From Prorocentrum cordatum (taxonomy: Eukaryota > Sar > Dinophyceae > Prorocentrales > Prorocentraceae), in assembly GCA_963575745.1 (NCBI GenBank), contig CAUYUJ010018717.1, forward strand, positions 102,501 to 165,133: a DNA stretch of 62,633 nucleotides, given 5' to 3'. This document shows, in pieces, positions 61,454 to 62,633 of the stretch. A program made the position numbers and the translations under genes. A model generated the notes under the pieces. It had not been told where the DNA came from, made no database searches, and saw only the letters and a program-made list of their open reading frames with translations. Within the stretch, counting starts at the first letter, position 1, and each line of letters opens with the position of its first letter.

Positions 61454-62633
61454 TCAGAGATTCCCAGAATTGGCTATTTTCTGCTTGTGCCCCATGATGT
61501 GCGTGATCCAAGAAGAACGGTGCGCCTGCCAGGCGTCGCGGCCCAAAGCCGTGTCCTTCCGGGGCATCTCTTGCGCAGCAAAATAAGCGTCGTACTGCCT
61601 TTCCCAACGCCAAGGAGCGAACCTCCCCGGATGGCCCTGATGACCAATCGTAGCTGTCATGATACGCTTCCACTCTGAATCCCTATGCCTGATGACGGCA
61701 CCGACCAAATGCCCCAGGTCCTGGCTGATGGCCTGGATGAGGTGGCCCGTGTAGTCGTACATCCTGCTCAAGACGAAAACGTCGATGTCAGCCAACCCTG
61801 CCGTGGCCATCCTCTCCCGGAGGATGCGGTTGGAGCGGCGGTGTTACGCCTCGTCGGTGTCGCGCCACAGTCGGAGCGCCCGCAGGGCAGGCTTTGCCGA
61901 CCTCGTGAAAGCTGCTTTCAGGCAAGACAGTTCGCGCTGGTTTATAGTCCACGCTCCCACGCACCAGGAATAACTCGAGGTTGCCACCATGTACATCAGT
62001 GTCACTTTCTTAACCCGCGATACTCTCGGGCAATTCCACAGCGAGCGTTGCTTCCATGGCCGAACAACTTCCGTGACGCTTGCCGGTGATGTCGGCGTGA
62101 CAAGTGCCTGATGCATTGATCGTGGAACCCAAGGCCTTGAAGGACGTGCGTGGTGGCTTTTCCGAGTAATCCTTGAGTTGCGTTGACAGCTCGGCCCCGA
62201 CGTGGCTGTTCGTCTGGTAAGCGAGGCGGTCATCAGGGAGACGCCAACCACCCATGTCGCGGGCATTTTGCAATCTCGAATGGATCTCAAGGAACTCGCC
62301 GGCGCTGTGTGCAAAAATGAAGATATTGACACAGAACAACACAAAGGGGATGTATTGGTCATCCAGCCGGTAGCCCAAGTTGTCACGACGGCACGACTGC
62401 CACACTGGCTCGAGGCAGTAATGAAGTACAGGTGCGCATAATGCCGGGCCGTATCTGGATCCCTGTGGGATCCCCCTGCTAATGTGAATGGGTGTCACGT
62501 CAACTCCGCCCAGCGGAAGATGGAGTAAGGAGCTGCGTGTTTCACGAACGAACCACGCCGCAATGGCGCGATCTACGCCCTTCTGCAAGAGCGCCTCGAG
62601 CAGGAAAGAATGGCCGACTTCGTCGAAACACTT
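61454..62633 (-). pseudogene. LINE C: decayed reverse transcriptase (different clade), runs off right edge
   Basis: Minus-strand RT. From the window edge the frame reads KCFDEVGHSFLLEALLQKG (catalytic Asp present), then HISRGIPQGSRYGPALCAP, the canonical QG box. Where the FADD box should be it has FCVNIFIF, so both catalytic Asp residues are gone. It continues FKALGSTINASGTCH, then shifts frame near 62015-62030 to KKVTLMYMVA, YSWCVGAWTINQRELSCLKA and LWRDTDEA. A TAA stop at 61844 interrupts before HRRSNRILRERMATAGL. It ends with GHQGHPGRFAPWRWERQYDA. No RNase H is seen. One frameshift, one stop and a lost active site make it non-functional. Confidence 0.85.

Overview
This window looks like nuclear DNA of a dinoflagellate. 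It is GC-rich and contains two relics of the dinoflagellate trans-spliced leader (SL), each upstream of an intronless gene. It also holds non-LTR retrotransposons with an unusual reverse-transcriptase motif and long runs of GGA/TCC, GAC, GAT and TTG trinucleotides. The high GC would fit a Prorocentrum-like species, but I cannot fix the genus. There are no bacterial operons, CRISPR arrays, tRNAs or rRNAs that I can support. The 100 Ns at 30034-30133 mark an assembly gap.

Real protein-coding content is small. (1) 1-6680, minus strand: LINE A, a retrotransposon with a RanBP2-type zinc-finger ORF1 and an endonuclease-RT-RNase H ORF2. ORF2 is broken by at least two frameshifts and runs off the left edge. 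(2) 12123-13676, minus: an intronless gene with an 18-bp minisatellite coding for P-D-G-R-E-L-like repeats. It has three in-frame stops and an SL relic upstream. (3) 25179-26387, minus: an intact 402-aa protein made of two tandem copies of a putative PD-(D/E)XK nuclease domain, with a 19/22 match to the spliced leader upstream. (4) 47210-48060, plus: the C-terminal remnant of another retroelement. (5) 52820-59960, minus: LINE B, a complete insertion bounded by a perfect 15-bp target-site duplication. (6) 61454 to the right edge, minus: LINE C, a decayed LINE of a different clade.

Almost everything else is repeats. At least four families (called here R1, R3, R4 and R5) are composite elements: a conserved head and a conserved tail enclose an internal tandem array whose length, and sometimes period, differs between copies. 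R1 (TTG microsatellite plus GCGACCC array) is at 7161-8455 and, inverted, at 31432-32352. R3 (89- or 99-bp units) is at 23358-24547 and 35883-37638. R4 (about 81-bp units) is at 16190-16874 and 44130-44970. R5 is at 51911-52819 continuing at 59961-60335, and again at 60577-61280. LINE B is nested inside the first R5 copy. R2 is a GGCCTCTTGGG-type minisatellite found in several blocks, including two 365-bp near-identical copies. Two families of short inverted-repeat elements occur twice each (14705/19787 and 22094/48991). Several single hairpin elements are also present, one with a clean 5-bp target duplication.

The common theme is RNA-mediated copying. Transcripts carrying a spliced leader appear to have been reverse transcribed back into the genome. 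The two larger LINEs also begin with SL-like sequence. The ORF2 enzymes seen here are the kind of machinery that could do this.
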